A stretch of 64,000 bases of DNA from Prorocentrum cordatum (taxonomy: Eukaryota > Sar > Dinophyceae > Prorocentrales > Prorocentraceae), in NCBI GenBank assembly GCA_963575745.1, contig CAUYUJ010017871.1, forward strand, positions 493,432 to 557,431, written 5' to 3'. A model generated the notes under the pieces. It worked only from the letters and a program-made list of their open reading frames with translations. It did not search any database and was not told where the DNA came from. Below, piece after piece: positions 9,994 to 19,875 of the stretch. How positions within the stretch are numbered: the stretch's first letter is position 1; every line of letters starts with the position of its first letter. The translations under genes and the position numbers were made by a program.

Positions 9994-11645
9994 TCATCGG
10001 CTCCACGTTGAGATGGCCGCCTGCAGCGCCATGAGCATCGCGTGCATGGTGTCTGCGCTGCTGCTTGTGAGTCCGGCTCCCGCCTCTGGGTGGGCGTCGG
10101 CCCTGGCGGTGGCGCCTCTGCAGGCACCGTTGACGTGAAGGATGATGGCTCTGCCTGGCTCTAGGACGGACAGCGTGCCGAGCAGCTCAAAGGGGCCGAG
10201 CCTGCAAAGGCGCGGCGCCGTCTGGACCTGCCCGCCGCTGCCCCGACGCCCCGGGCCTGTGTCGATCGCAGGCGCAGCCTCTGAGACCTGAGCTTGGGCG
10301 TCGTGCGCCCGCTGGAGGTCGAAGTGCGTCTCCTGGGCGGCCGCGAAGTCGCGGCCCCTGACCGTGGCCGCGCCCAGAAGCTGGGCAAAGCACGACCACG
10401 CGTTGCAGTTCACTGCGAGGCCGACCCGCCAGCGCGCCGCATCAGAGCCTGTCCGATTCGGCAGCAGTGAGGAGTTGTTGCCGCCGACGGCCTGAGCCGA
10501 ATGGCCACCCTGGCGGCAGCTTGGCACGCTTCGCGCCCCTGCGGAGGTCGATCGCTTCAAGAGGCCGCCTCTTCTCGCCCTCGTCGGCGGCGCTGCCCAA
10601 GACGCCACCGGGTCCTCGACCGCCGCGAACTTGTCGACGCCATCGTCGTCGCCGGCGGCGCCCATGGTGGTGTCGTCTCCCCCAAGCGGCCCTCCTTCAG
10701 AAGCAGGTCGTCCTCCGTGGGAAGCAGCTGGGCCTGCGTGGGGAACCTTGGGCTGCTGAGCAGGTGGTGGCCACGACTGAGCCGTGGCTGCAACCACCAT
10801 CTCGGCGAAGGGAGCTGAGAGGCTGGCCAGGACCTCGGCCCCCGTCGTGCCCTCCGTGGGAATAGCCGCGGCCTTCTCCTCGACGCTCTGCAGCGTCCTG
10901 TCCTCAGTCGCTGAGGCGTGCAGCTTGGCGGCCTGCATCTTCGCCTCCTCGAGCTCCGTCATGCGCTGGGCGAGCGCGCGATCTGCTTCAGCTAACGCCT
11001 CCAACTCCGTGCGCGACTGCTCCAAGATCCGTTACCGCTTGGCTGCGGCGTCAGCAACTGCCACCGATGCCAGATCGACTGCCAAATGAAACTTCAACCC
11101 TCCGAGCCTGAAGCTCCAGCGGCTGTTTTTGCGGCGGGCCAGCTCGGCCATGTCTCGACTGCTCCTGGACAGCTGCTCCTTGACGATGACGTAGGACTCC
11201 GTGGCCATGGCTGCGTAGGCTGCGACATTGTCAGGACTGAGCGCGATGCTGATGACAGTGCCGCTTCTTCCATTCTGGCTGTGCCCTTTGGTGTCCCCGC
11301 CTCTGCTTTTGCCGCCTCCATTGGCCTTCTTGACCCATGGTGCCCCCTCTCCGATGCATCCACCGTCCAGGGGCCACTTGCCGCCAGGCCTGCGAAGTGC
11401 ATCGTCTGCGGCTGGAATGTTGCGGTCCTCTTTCGCGCCCTTACAGCCAGCCTTAATACAGAGACCGAGGCGCCGTGGAGTAAAGCCACCGCACCGCGCG
11501 CACTGCCAGCACTTAGCTATGAGAGCCCAAATATCAACAGAAGAAGAATAATCCGCGGAACGATGTGGCTGCTTGCCGCGGGGCGGGCCACACCAAGCAC
11601 AGCCCGGGGCGGACCAGGCGATAAATTGGAAAACTGTCGCGGACT
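9994..11645 (-). pseudogene. LINE 5' region: zinc-ribbon-like, coiled coil, endonuclease-like
   Basis: One minus-strand frame is open from about 11645 to 11034, stops once (TAA at 11034-11032 between CGG codons) and continues in phase to 9994. It starts with a Cys cluster (KCWQCARCGGFTPRRLGLC, then IKAGCKG), i.e. CxxCxxC and CxxxxC spacing that could bind zinc. After the stop comes a Leu/Glu/Ala heptad region (LEQSRTELEALAEADRALAQ) typical of a coiled coil. Near 10430 the segment NCNAWSCFAQLL followed by AAAQETHFDL resembles the start of an APE-type endonuclease (N-x-N-x-W ... QE). The catalytic second half is not clear, and later parts shift frame. Confidence 0.5.
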
Positions 11646-11689
11646 AGCGGTATCCATGCGATTCCCAGGGGAATCAAACATCTGAAAGA

Positions 11690-13450
11690 GCATGTTCTAC
11701 CGCTGCTGGCGGAAAGCCGGGGGGGGGCACTGGGGGTTCCCAACCCGTCACCCCCCCCTCCCCCTCGAAAACCGGGGGGGGTCACTACCGGCTCGAACAC
11801 CCCCCCCAATCCATCATGGAAAGGAGGGGGGTCGCTACCGGTTCGAACCCCCCCCCCTCTCGAAAACCAGGGGGGGGGGTCACTACCAGTTCGAACCCCC
11901 CCAACCCCCCCCTCGCCGCCGGCAAACGATTCCCGCTCCTCGGGACAGTTGGACAGTGGTGGGGACACTGGGACAGTGGTGGGGAAGGTGGTGGTGGGAA
12001 CAGTGGTGTAAGGACAGTAAGACAGTGGTGCGGTCAGTGGTGGGGAGGGTGGTGGTGGGGACAGCGGCGAGGGGACAGCGGGACAGTGGTGGGGTCAGTG
12101 GGACAATGGTGGGGGCCGTAGTGGTGGGGACAGTGGTGAAGGCAGTGGTGAGGAACGGTGGTGGGACAGTAGTACAGTGGGGAGGAGTGGTGGGGACAGC
12201 GGGGACAAGTGGGACAGTCGCGGGGGCAGTGGGGACAGTGGGACAGCTCAGCTGGACAGCGGCGGGGACAGTGGGGACAGTGGTGGGATCAGAGGGGACA
12301 ATGGGATAAATATGGGGTCCGTGGGGGAAGTGGCGAGAGTGGGACCGTGTTCGGACAATGGTGGAAAGAGTAGGGACAGTGAGACACTGGTGGGGGCAGT
12401 GGTGGGGACAGCGGGAACGATGCTGGGAACAGTGGGGACGGTGGGACAATGGTGGGAACTGTGGGACAGTGGTGGGGACGGTGGTGGTGGGGACAGTGCT
12501 GTGGGGACAGTGGTGGTGTGGGGAGTGGTGGGAACAGGGGGACAGCTTAGTGGGACAGCTCAGTGGGACAGCGGCGGGGACAGTAGGGACAGTGGGACAG
12601 TGGTGGGAACAGTGGGGACAGTGGGACGGTGGTGGGGACCGTGGGGAAAGTAGAGAGAATGGGGCCGTGGTGAGAATAGTAGTGGGGACAGTGGGGACAG
12701 TGCGACAGTGGTGGGGGCACGGTGGGGACAGTGGGGACGGTGGTGGGAACAGTGGGGACAGTGGGACAATGGTGGAGACTGTGGGACAGTGGTGGGGACG
12801 GTGGTGGTGGGGACACAAGTGTGGGGACAGTGGGATTGTGGTGGGGACAGCGGGACAGTGGTGGTGACAGTGGTGGTGGGGACAGTGGTGAGGGCGGTGG
12901 CGAGGACGGTGGTGGGACAATGGGACAGAGATACAGTGGGGACAGCAGTGGGGACAGTGGTGGTAGGAACACTGGGACAGCTCAGTGGGACAGCGGCGGG
13001 GACGGTGGGACAGCGGGGACAGTGGGGACAGTGGTGGGGACCGTAGGGAAAGTGGGGAGAGTGGGACCGTGGTGAGAGCAGTGGTGGGGACAGTGGGGAC
13101 AGTGCGACAGTAGTGGGGGCACTGGTGGGAACAGTGGGGACGTTGGTGGCAACAGTGGGGACAATGGTGCTGGGGACATCAGTGGGGGATGTGGTGCGGA
13201 CGGTGGTGGGGACCCCGGAGTCGTTTGCCGGCGGTGAGTGTGGGGGGGGGTCGAACCAGTAGTGACCCCCCCACCATTTTCTGGAGGGTGGGGGGTTCGA
13301 ACCGGTAGTGACCCCCCCTGGTTTTCCGGACGAGGGGGGGGGATTCGAACCAGTAGTGACCCCCCCCCCAATTTTCCGGAGGTGGGGGGTGGGGCAGGGG
13401 TTAGGGGGGGGGCTTGCCGGGGGAAGGGGAGCGGGGGGGGGATTTTCGAA
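11690..13450. repeat. Minisatellite block enclosed by inverted arms
   Basis: Outer arms of G/C runs with CACTACCGGTTCGAACC-type motifs (11720-11900) recur inverted at 13240-13385 (GGTTCGAACCGGTAGTGACC). Just inside, CGCCGCCGGCAAACGATT (about 11927) is matched by AGTCGTTTGCCGGCGG (13210). The core, about 1.26 kb, is an irregular repeat of GGGGACAGTGGGACAGTGGT. The whole could form a foldback with a minisatellite loop. All long frames crossing it (VGTVGQWW-like repeats) come from the repeat. Confidence 0.75.
11945..13205 (+). repeat. GGGACAGTGGT minisatellite
   Basis: Irregular tandem array built on GTGGGGACAGTGGGACAGTG with 6-12 bp sub-units. The plus strand is strongly G-rich with very few C, giving an extreme strand asymmetry. 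G-quadruplex formation is possible from the frequent GGGG and GTGG runs. Confidence 0.85.
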
Positions 13451-13559
13451 GGGGGGGGGGAGGGGGACCCCCGGGCTCCGGAGGAAGAGGGGGGGAATTT
13501 CCCACAGTAAAGCGGCGGTAGATCACGCTCTCTCAAACATCTTGAGCCACGATGGCTAC

Positions 13560-13910
13560 GGAACGCCACTGGGGCCTTCGGTGGAGCTCACTTTGAGGCC
13601 ACGAACCGTGACAGGGGTGTCCCGTAATGAATTGGGGAGACGCTTGCGGACGGTGCCACGGATGCCCTCGGTGGAACTCCCTACGGCTGCAGCCCTACAG
13701 GGCCACGAACGGTGAGATGGGTGTGCCGTACTGGGTGGGGGAGATGCACGCGCACTGTGCCGCTGAAGCCTTCGGTGGAGCTCCCTATGGGGCCACGAAC
13801 CGTGCGAAGGGTGCGCCATGATGGAGAAAGCGGGCTGCGCCACTGGGGCCTGCGTTGGAGCTCCCTATGGGGACACGAAACTTGCGAGGGGTGTGCCGAA
13901 CTGGGCATGC
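13560..13910 (+). repeat. Family S satellite, forward, about four units
   Basis: Units contain TTCGGTGGAGCTCCCTATGG, GGCCACGAA(C/A)CGTG and GTGTGCCGTACTGGGTGGG. It joins a G-rich stretch at 13910-13990 and a segment similar to 5262-5295 and 17773-17805 (ending in CAACATCACAGGACGG). No gene. Confidence 0.75.
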
Positions 13911-14214
13911 GGAGGGCAGAGGACAGGAGGGGGAGAAGGAGGAGGCAAGGGAGGGGAGGGGCGGGAAGAAGGAGTGAGGGAGGGAAGGCGGGGCGATGTG
14001 TACTCAACATAGGGGCCCAACATCACAGGACGGCTGGGGACGCACGAAAAAAAACTCGCCGTGACGTTCTCACGACGCGAGGGGTTCTGGGATCCGTTCC
14101 ATGGCTGATTCGTCGTCGCCGGCGCTGGGGCGTCCGCCTCGAGGCCCTGCGAGGGCCTTCGGAGGACAACAACGACAACAACACCACCGACAACAACACG
14201 AATAGCTAGACATG

Positions 14215-14450
14215 CGTACTTGAAGAAATAGATACATACACACATTCATAAGCAACATGGAAAAGGTAAATACAGACCTACATACATGCATAGTAGAAGT
14301 AAACATGTTATGAATGATAGAAGAATGATGATACTAATGAATGAACGAGTACATGAAATAATATCAAGAGTACGACAAGCATTAACAATACAACTGCTAC
14401 GAATGATAATACTACAAGAGTCACAACAATAAAATCGTTCTGATGTTCTT
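14215..14450. other. AT-rich island, no gene
   Basis: Unusually AT-rich for the window, with ATACATACA- and GAATGATA-type short repeats. Bordered on both sides by sequences with GACGCGAGG (14080 and 14455). No frame, RNA or element is recognised. Confidence 0.45.
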
Positions 14451-14611
14451 GCGACGCGAGGGGGTCGGCGGCGTGGCCAGCGGGGCGTATCGTCGGCGGC
14501 GGCGGCGACAGGCCGTGGGGGGTGGGCCTGGGGATGGAGGAGCTCTGCCTCCGCCATGGCTCCGAGGAGGGCCGAGTCCTCCGACACCGTGACTCGGCAG
14601 CGAGCCCACCA

Positions 14612-14845
14612 GGGGGAAGTGAGAGTAAAATGGAACAAACAATGGCATAGACAAGCAAACTCGGAGGTCCTCGCGGAATCCTCGGATCGGCGCTGGGGCC
14701 TCTGGGTGGCGCCTTCGGCCCCGCCCCCTGGCGCGCTCCGCGCGCCATGGAGGAGGGATCCAGTGCCGATCTGAGAAATCCGCGCGGACCTAAGAGTTTG
14801 TGTGTTTATGCAAGTGTTAATTCCCTGAGAGAGGGGGCAGGCCTT
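14612..14845. mobile_element. Palindromic foldback element, family K
   Basis: Left arm with AAACTCGGAGGTCCTCGCGG, right arm with CCGCGCGGACCTAAGAGTTT, and a GGCGC-rich centre containing GCGCGCTCCGCGCGCC. The arms pair for most of about 100 bp. Same family as 56024-56276 (best copy), 29795-30155, 47868-48262 and single arms elsewhere. It has no coding capacity. Confidence 0.7.
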
Positions 14846-15044
14846 GGATTGTTCTCGTGGAGGACCATGGAGGTACCCGGGAGCCTTTGGAGGGCGCACC
14901 GTCATTGAACACAGCAAATCAAACCTCACGCGCCCAGGGAGGCAATGAGAGGGGGCAGGCCTTGGAGCCGGCTGGGGGTCTGGGGTGGCCCAGCACTAGT
15001 TCCAGCGAGCAAGAATGAGGGGCAAGTTCGAGGTTCTGGGTTCG

Positions 15045-15113
15045 AGAAATGTGTTCTGCCTCTTCGGCCTCGGGGGGCCACTTTCGGACCGCGGGACTGT
15101 CAGAAACGGATCT
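15045..15113 (-). mobile_element. Family D fragment
   Basis: Reverse-oriented partial copy: TTCGGCCTCGGGGGGCC and CGCGGGACTGTCAGAAACG correspond to the GACGGTCCCGAGGCC and GGCCGAA blocks of family D. Both ends of the element are lost. Confidence 0.5.
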
Positions 15114-15124
15114 GGGGTGAAAAA

Positions 15125-15350
15125 CTTCCGCCCAGCACTATGCTTCGTAGCCCCATCGGGAGCTCCACCCAGAACCTCAGTGGCCGCAGCCGCATGCGTC
15201 TCCCCCACCCATTACAGGATACCCCTCGCGCCCTTCGTGGCCCAAATGGAGCTCCACCGAGGACCCCAGTGGCCGCGGCCGCAAGCGTCTCCCCATCCTA
15301 CTACAGGACTACCCTCACGCGACTCGTGGCCCCGTAGGGAGCTCAACCGA
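15125..15350 (-). repeat. Family S satellite, reverse, about three units
   Basis: Units with GGGAGCTCCACCCAGAACC, GTGGCCGCAGCCGCATGCG and CCCATTACAGGATACCCC. Almost the same variant as the tail of the 2540-3290 array (both have CAGGACACCCC-type ends and a following CAACAACGCGGCATTCACAAC-like segment), so the two may be a dispersed duplicate. Confidence 0.7.
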
Positions 15351-15769
15351 AAGCGGCACACACAATCCAGCATTCACAACTGCGTATGTTTGGGTCCTTC
15401 GCCGGGGATATTTTCAATGAGGCTTCTGGCAACCGGCGCACAAAAGCAAACGCCTCTTACGTGACAGGACGTAGCGTCCTGACGCCGCAGTTTGTGCGGG
15501 CTGCCAGCCTGGCACACGGCGCGGAGAAGAGGGCACTTCGGCACGACCACACGCGGGAAACTGACGCGAGATGTCCGACTAGATGACTTGCTGCAATCCC
15601 GGAGTGTTTCTTCGATTTCGGCCCCGGTGGTCCCTTGTCATACCCCGGGCAAGGGGTCGGGACCTCTGGGCAAGGGGTCAGGACCTCTGGGGCGGCGTGT
15701 GGAAAAATGAACCAGGAGAAATACCCAACCATTTGCCGCTGTGAGGAACGCAATTGTGAGTATGTATTG

Positions 15770-17720
15770 TCATCGGTGGAGCTTCCCATGTGGCAACGAA
15801 ACGTGGGGTGCGCTGACAAGGGTGTGGCGTGCACGAGCGAACGCAGCCTCTGGGGCCTGCGGTGGAGCTCCCCATGGAGCCACGAAACGTGTGAGGGATG
15901 TGCCGACATGGGCGCGCGCATGCGTTCGCTGCGGTGGGGCTTGCCCATGGGGCCACGAAGCGTCTGAGGAGTGTGGCGAAATCATTGCGACGGGCGCATG
16001 CGAGCGCAGCCACTGAGGCGTTCGGTGGATCTACTTGTGTGGCCACGAAAACGTATGATGGGTGTGCCGAAATGAATGCGGCGAGCGCATGCGAGCGCAG
16101 TCACTGGGGCCCTCGGTGGATCTCCCTATATGGAGCCACGAAGCGTGCGAGGGGTGTGCCGACATGGGTGCGGCGGGAGCAGGCGAGCGCAGCTAGGAGC
16201 TCCCGATGGGGCCACGAAGCGTGTGAGGGGTCTTTCGAAATTGGTGCGGCGGGTGCATGCAACCTCTGGGGCCTTCGTTGGAGCTCCCGATGGGGTCACG
16301 AAGCGTGTGAGGGTTGTGCCGACATGAATGCCACGGGCACATGCGAGCGCAGCCACTGGGGCCTCCCGTGGAGCTCCCAATGTGGCCACGAAACGTGTGA
16401 GGGGTGCCCGATTTGGGTGCGGTGGGCGCGTGCGAGCGCAATCATTGGGGCGGCCGGTGGAGCTCCCTACGGGGCCACGAAACGTTAAGGGGTGTGCTAA
16501 CATTGTTGACTGGTGCGGAGGGATGGGTGCGGCGGGCGCATGCGAGCGTAGCCTCTGGGGCCTTCGGTGGAGTTCTCGGGTCGGGCGAAAGGGGGGGACA
16601 GCAAATGGGGGGTTTGAGAATCAGCTCACGCAGCTGATTTTCCCGGCGCCTCCCGGCGCCGGAGGCGGCCATGTATCGAGGAATGGGCCCCTCGGTGAGG
16701 CCGAAACCAGCTGCATGCAGCAGATTTCGTAACCCCCCCTTTCCCAAACCCCCCTTTCGCCCGGCCCGAGAGTTCTTATGGAACCACGAAGCGTGCGCGA
16801 GGTGTGCCGAAATGGGTGCGGCGGGCGCATACGAGCGCAGCCGACATGTGAATACGGCAGGCGCATGCGAGCGCAGTCACTGGGGCCCTCGGTGGAGCTC
16901 CCTATATGGAGCCACGAAGCGTGCGAGGGGTGTGCCGACATGGGTGCGGCGGGAGCAGGCGAGCGCAGCCGCTGAGGCCTTCGGTGGAGCTCCTAATGGG
17001 GCCACAAAACATGTTATGGGTTTGCCGACATGAGTGCGGCGGGCGCCTGCGAGCGCAGCCACCGAGCCCTGCGTCCGAGCTCCCTATACTCTCACGACGC
17101 GTGAGAGGGGAGTGCCGAACTAGGTGCGGCGGGCGCATGCGAGCGCAGCCGCTGGGGCCTTCGGTGGAGCTCCCTATGGGACCACGGAACGTGTGAGGGG
17201 TGTGCCGACATGGAGCTCTTTATGAGACCACGAACGGTGTGAGGCGTGTGCCGAGATGGGTTCGACGGGCGCATGCGAGCGCAGCCACTGTGGCCACGAA
17301 GCATGTGAGGGGTGCGCCGATTTGGGAGCGGCGGGCGCGTGCGAGCGCAGTCACTGGGGCCTTCGGTGGAGCTCCGACAGAATGGGGCCACGAATCGTGT
17401 GAGGCGTGTGCCGAAATCGTTGAGTGGTGCGGAAATGGGTGCAGCGGGCGCATGCGAGCGTAGCCACTGGGGCCTTCGGTGGAGCTCCCCTATGGGGCCA
17501 TGTCACGAAACGTGCGAGAGGTGTGCCGGCATGGGTGTGGCGGGCTCATGCGAGCGCAGCAACCGCGGGGCCTTCCGTGGAGCTCCCTATGGGGCCACGA
17601 AACGTGGGAGGGGTGTGCCGAAACGGGTGCGTCGGGCGCGTGCCAGCGCAGCCACTGACCTTCGGTGGCGCCCCCTGTGGGGCCACGGAACGTACGAGGG
17701 GTGTGCCAGAGCAGAGACAC
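15770..17720 (+). repeat. Family S satellite, main array
   Basis: About 20 tandem units of 85-100 bp, each with GGTGGAGCTCCCTATGGGG, CCACGAA(G/A)CGTGTGAGGGG, GTGTGCCGACATGG and GCGGGCGCATGCGAGCGCAG. Units diverge by indels and some are truncated. A non-satellite insert at about 16575-16760 contains an inverted repeat (GAGAATCAGCTCACGCAGCTG / CAGCTGCATGCAGCAGATTTC). Frames through the array encode Cys-rich repeats only because of the unit structure. Confidence 0.85.
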
Positions 17721-17993
17721 GCGCCTGGCAGAGGCGAGGGAGGAGAGGAGGGCCGGGGGGCGCCGGCTCTTCAAAATGAGGACCCAGCACCACATGATTG
17801 TTGGAAGACATGTCGGCGGATTTCTGGGAATGCCGCCGAAATTTGTCGTGGGAATCTTGGCAATTCTTCGGCCTCCTGGAAAGCTCTCGCTGCCACGGCT
17901 GGGATTCCCCTCAAAATCTGCTGCTCGAGACGCGCCCATGGAGGAGGTCTGGAGCCCGATTCAAGCCCAGACCACTGGCGGCTCTCATATACA

Positions 17994-18147
17994 GGCCTCT
18001 AGATGGGGACCGAGTAGAGGGGGTTGGAGGATTGCACCGCGTCGCCGATACATCGGCGCTGTCGGCGATACATCGGCGCATCGCCGACGCATCGGCGCTG
18101 CGGCGCGATCCTCCGACCCCACCTGCTCGTGCCCCACCTGGGCGGCC
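17994..18147. mobile_element. Foldback element, family C copy 2
   Basis: Left arm GGCCTCTAGATGGGGACCGA, right arm ending CCCCACCTGGGCGGCC, and between them GATACATCGGCGCTGTCGG-type units. It is shorter and more diverged than copy 1 at 3481. The first codon of the exon-like block at 18151 begins 4 bases after its right end. Confidence 0.65.
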
Positions 18148-18150
18148 CGG

Positions 18151-18363
18151 ATGGACACACACGGTGCCGCTCACAGCTTCCAGCCGCTGGGCTCGGTACA
18201 CGGGCCACCCGAAAGCGACCCGAGGGGCCGAGCCGGCCCACGGGAACGAGGGCCCGAGGCCGAACAGGAGCCACGGCCTCCCCATCCGAGATCCGACGCC
18301 GCACGGAGCACCGCACGGCACCGGGGCACCGGAGCCCTGGAGCCCTCGGAGGACGAGCCCCAG
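18151..18363 (+). CDS. Exon-like block upstream of a D element
   Basis: A frame opening with ATG (MDTHGAAHSFQPLGSVHGPP) runs 71 codons to CAG, directly followed by GCATGCGACG, the start of a family D copy. The residues are mixed (His, Phe, Gln, Glu) but Pro/Arg-rich. If the D copy (18364-18539) is removed as a GC-AG intron, the frame continues in phase into 18540. All six frames are fairly open here, so composition alone cannot prove coding. No family is recognised. Confidence 0.3.
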
Positions 18364-18539
18364 GCATGCGACGCCCTGATGTTTGCAGGACGGTGCCCCC
18401 GGAAGGCCAGACCCTTTCCCCGGGCCGGCTTTTCATCCTGCATCTGTTTGCTGACGGTCCCGAGGCCCGGCGAGGGCCCCTCGAGGCCGAAGAAATTGGC
18501 CAAAAACCTCCCGTCCTGCTTTGCTTGCGACGCGATCAG
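18364..18539 (+). mobile_element. Family D element, intron-like, copy 1
   Basis: A 176-base segment starting GCATGCGACGCCCTGATG and ending TTGCGACGCGATCAG. In between are the family hallmarks CCGGCTTTTCATCCTG, GACGGTCCCGAGGCCCGGCG and GGCCGAAGAAATTGGCC. Start GC and end AG with a T-rich stretch before the end are compatible with a GC-AG intron. TGCGACG occurs near both ends. Other copies: 18841-19029, 19398-19569, 30425-30571, 30984-31172, 33066-33184, 35045-35207, 36168-36350, 39039-39186. Confidence 0.6.
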
Positions 18540-18812
18540 GTCTGGGCCGAGCACCCCGGCAGCACCTCTCGAGCCGAGCCCGAGAGGGCCCTCGGGGCGC
18601 CCACCGCCGGGCGGGGGCCCCCAGCGTGCCTAGGAGGTCCGCGGGGTGCACGGGCCGCCTCGGGGCTGGAGGTCCCGTCGCGACCGGCGCGCTCCAGGGG
18701 GAGAGGGCGGGCAGCCCCGGAACACCGACGAGGCCCCCAGCCGCTGGGGAAGCCTCCCCCGAGCCTCCTGCGAAGCCGCAGAGGGCCTCTCGGAGGGCTG
18801 GAGGGCGTCTGA
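18540..18812 (+). CDS. Exon-like block between two D elements
   Basis: Read in the phase given by joining 18363 to 18540, this gives 90 codons (VWAEHPGSTSRAEPERALG ... GPLGGLEGV) and a TGA at 18810-18812. It is Arg/Gly/Pro-rich, as expected of random GC-rich DNA, and other frames, including minus-strand ones, are equally open. The main argument for an exon is position: it lies exactly between two family D copies. Low confidence in frame and even in strand. Confidence 0.22.
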   Translation, partial: VWAEHPGSTSRAEPERALGAPTAGRGPPACLGGPRGARAASGLEVPSRPARSRGRGRAAPEHRRGPQPLGKPPPSLLRSRRGPLGGLEGV

Positions 18813-18840
18813 GAAGCCCCCCCCCCCGCCTCGAGTCCTG

Positions 18841-19029
18841 ACCCATGGGCCCCCGACGGCAGGCTTTTTCCTCACGCGGGCCCCCAGAGGTCTCGACCCG
18901 TTCCTCGGGGCCGGCTCGTCATCCCGAGCAGCTGTCCCCGAGGCCGAGTGAAAGGCCCCAGGAGGCCGAAGTGGACGGAAAACCATCCGTCGAGATTTTG
19001 TTCACGACGCGAGGCGATCTGGGGTGAAG
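18841..19029 (+). mobile_element. Family D element, copy 2
   Basis: Contains GTCTCGACCCGTTCCTCGGG, GGCTCGTCATCCCGAGCAG, AGTGAAAGGCCCCAGGAGGC and ends TTCACGACGCGAGGCGATCTGG then GGTGAAG. The 5' end is more diverged than in copy 1 (ATGGGCCCCCGACGGCAGG). The AG at 19028-19029 directly precedes a good reading frame. Confidence 0.5.
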
Positions 19030-19219
19030 GCCTGTCCCCTCTCGCTTCCACCCCCGGCGCGCCGCCGAACCGGAGCCGCGCGGTGCATCCGCCGCCGAGA
19101 TGTGCTCTGGCGAGCCCGAGGCTGGCAAGCCGCGGCAGCAGGCCCTACATGACTCGGCACTGCTGAAGCTTCTGCGCGCGCTCGACGTGCTCCTCCAATC
19201 CTACAGTCGACCCGTGTCA
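19030..19219 (+). CDS. Putative terminal exon, unknown protein
   Basis: Starts after the AG that closes a family D copy. The frame has mixed, protein-like composition (RRAAEPEPRGASAAEMCSG, EPEAGKPRQQALHDS, ALLKLLRALDVLLQSYSRPV) and ends with TGA at 19217-19219. The last 25 residues form a Leu-rich amphipathic stretch, perhaps a helix. Third positions are almost all G or C up to the stop and then the bias ends, which fits a true 3' end. No family recognised. The upstream exon is not securely assigned because the phase does not match the block at 18540. Confidence 0.45.
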
Positions 19220-19397
19220 TGAGGACCCACGATAAGGACGCACGGACCTTGGAAGGCCGTGTTGACACTTCGCGGGCGGGGCGCGGCCAGCAAAAGCGGC
19301 CAAGGATGGACCGAGGAGGCAAGGGTACCCGTGGGAAGTTTGCCCATCCCTACTATGCGAATTGACCGAAACTCAGTCCCTCCTCCCGCACCCTCAA

Positions 19398-19569
19398 GCA
19401 TGCGACGCCTTGATTTCTTGGAGGCCCCGACCCATTCCCCGGGGCCGGCTCTTCCTCCCGAGAGCCGCTTTGCGGACGGTCCCCCGGGCCGACGACAGGG
19501 CCCACGGAGGCCGAAACACGGCGGAACAAGACCTGCGTCCTGGTGTTTTTTGCTTTACGATGCGAGCAG
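19398..19569 (+). mobile_element. Family D element, copy 3
   Basis: 172 bases from GCATGCGACGCCTTGATTTC to TTTACGATGCGAGCAG. Contains CGACCCATTCCCCGGGGCC, GGACGGTCCCCCGGGCCGA and GGAGGCCGAAACACGG. It keeps both intron-like ends. The sequence on either side (about 19220-19397 and 19570-19603) is short and carries no convincing exon, so this copy may be intergenic. Confidence 0.55.
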
Positions 19570-19603
19570 GGCTGGGCCCTGCTCCGTCCGTCCTCCTCTC
19601 GCC

Positions 19604-19875
19604 TCCCCTCCTCCTCCTCCTCCTCCTCCTCCTCCTCCTCCTCCTCCTCCTCCTCCTCCTCCTCCTCTCGCCTGCCCCTTCCCTCCTCAGCCTCTTGCCT
19701 CCTCCCCTCCCCCACTAGCCTGCCCCTTCCCTTCTCAGCCTCTCGCCTCCTCCTCCTCCTCCTCCTCCCTCCTCCTCCTCCTCCTCCTCCTCCTCCCCCT
19801 CCTCCCCTTCCTCCTCCTCCTCCTCCTCCTCCTCCTCCTCCTCCTCCTCCTCCTCCTCCTCCTCCTCCCCCTCCT
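19604..19875 (+). repeat. (TCC)n tract
   Basis: Pyrimidine-only tract of CTCCTC units with a duplicated CCTTCCCTCCTCAGCCTCTTG / CCTTCCCTTCTCAGCCTCTCG insert at 19677-19750. At 270 bases it is among the longest polypyrimidine tracts in the window. Confidence 0.9.

Larger units (their letters stand above)
7640..11645 (-). mobile_element. Degenerate non-LTR retrotransposon (LINE-like)
   Basis: A 4-kb minus-strand block whose pieces come in the order expected for a LINE: Cys-rich putative nucleic-acid-binding region (about 11540-11400), coiled coil (about 11025-10870), endonuclease-like segment (about 10450-10250), a connecting region, then reverse transcriptase (8160-7640). Frames are broken many times, so it is not active. 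GC content and codon use match the surrounding genome. Its 3' end runs into the copia-like remnant near 7600-7640 without a visible poly(A) or target-site duplication, so the join may be a deletion or an insertion of one element into the other. Confidence 0.55.

Noticed and set aside
11780-11900. tRNA-like B-box motifs (GGTTCGAACC) in repeats around 11.8 and 13.3 kb
   Set aside because: No A box, anticodon arm or acceptor stem at the right distance; the motif recurs as part of a palindromic G/C-run repeat.
11883-12920. 345-codon minus-strand frame (HHCPHHHCP-like) over the 12-13 kb array
   Set aside because: Encoded by the GGGACAGTGGT minisatellite; equivalent frames exist on the other strand.
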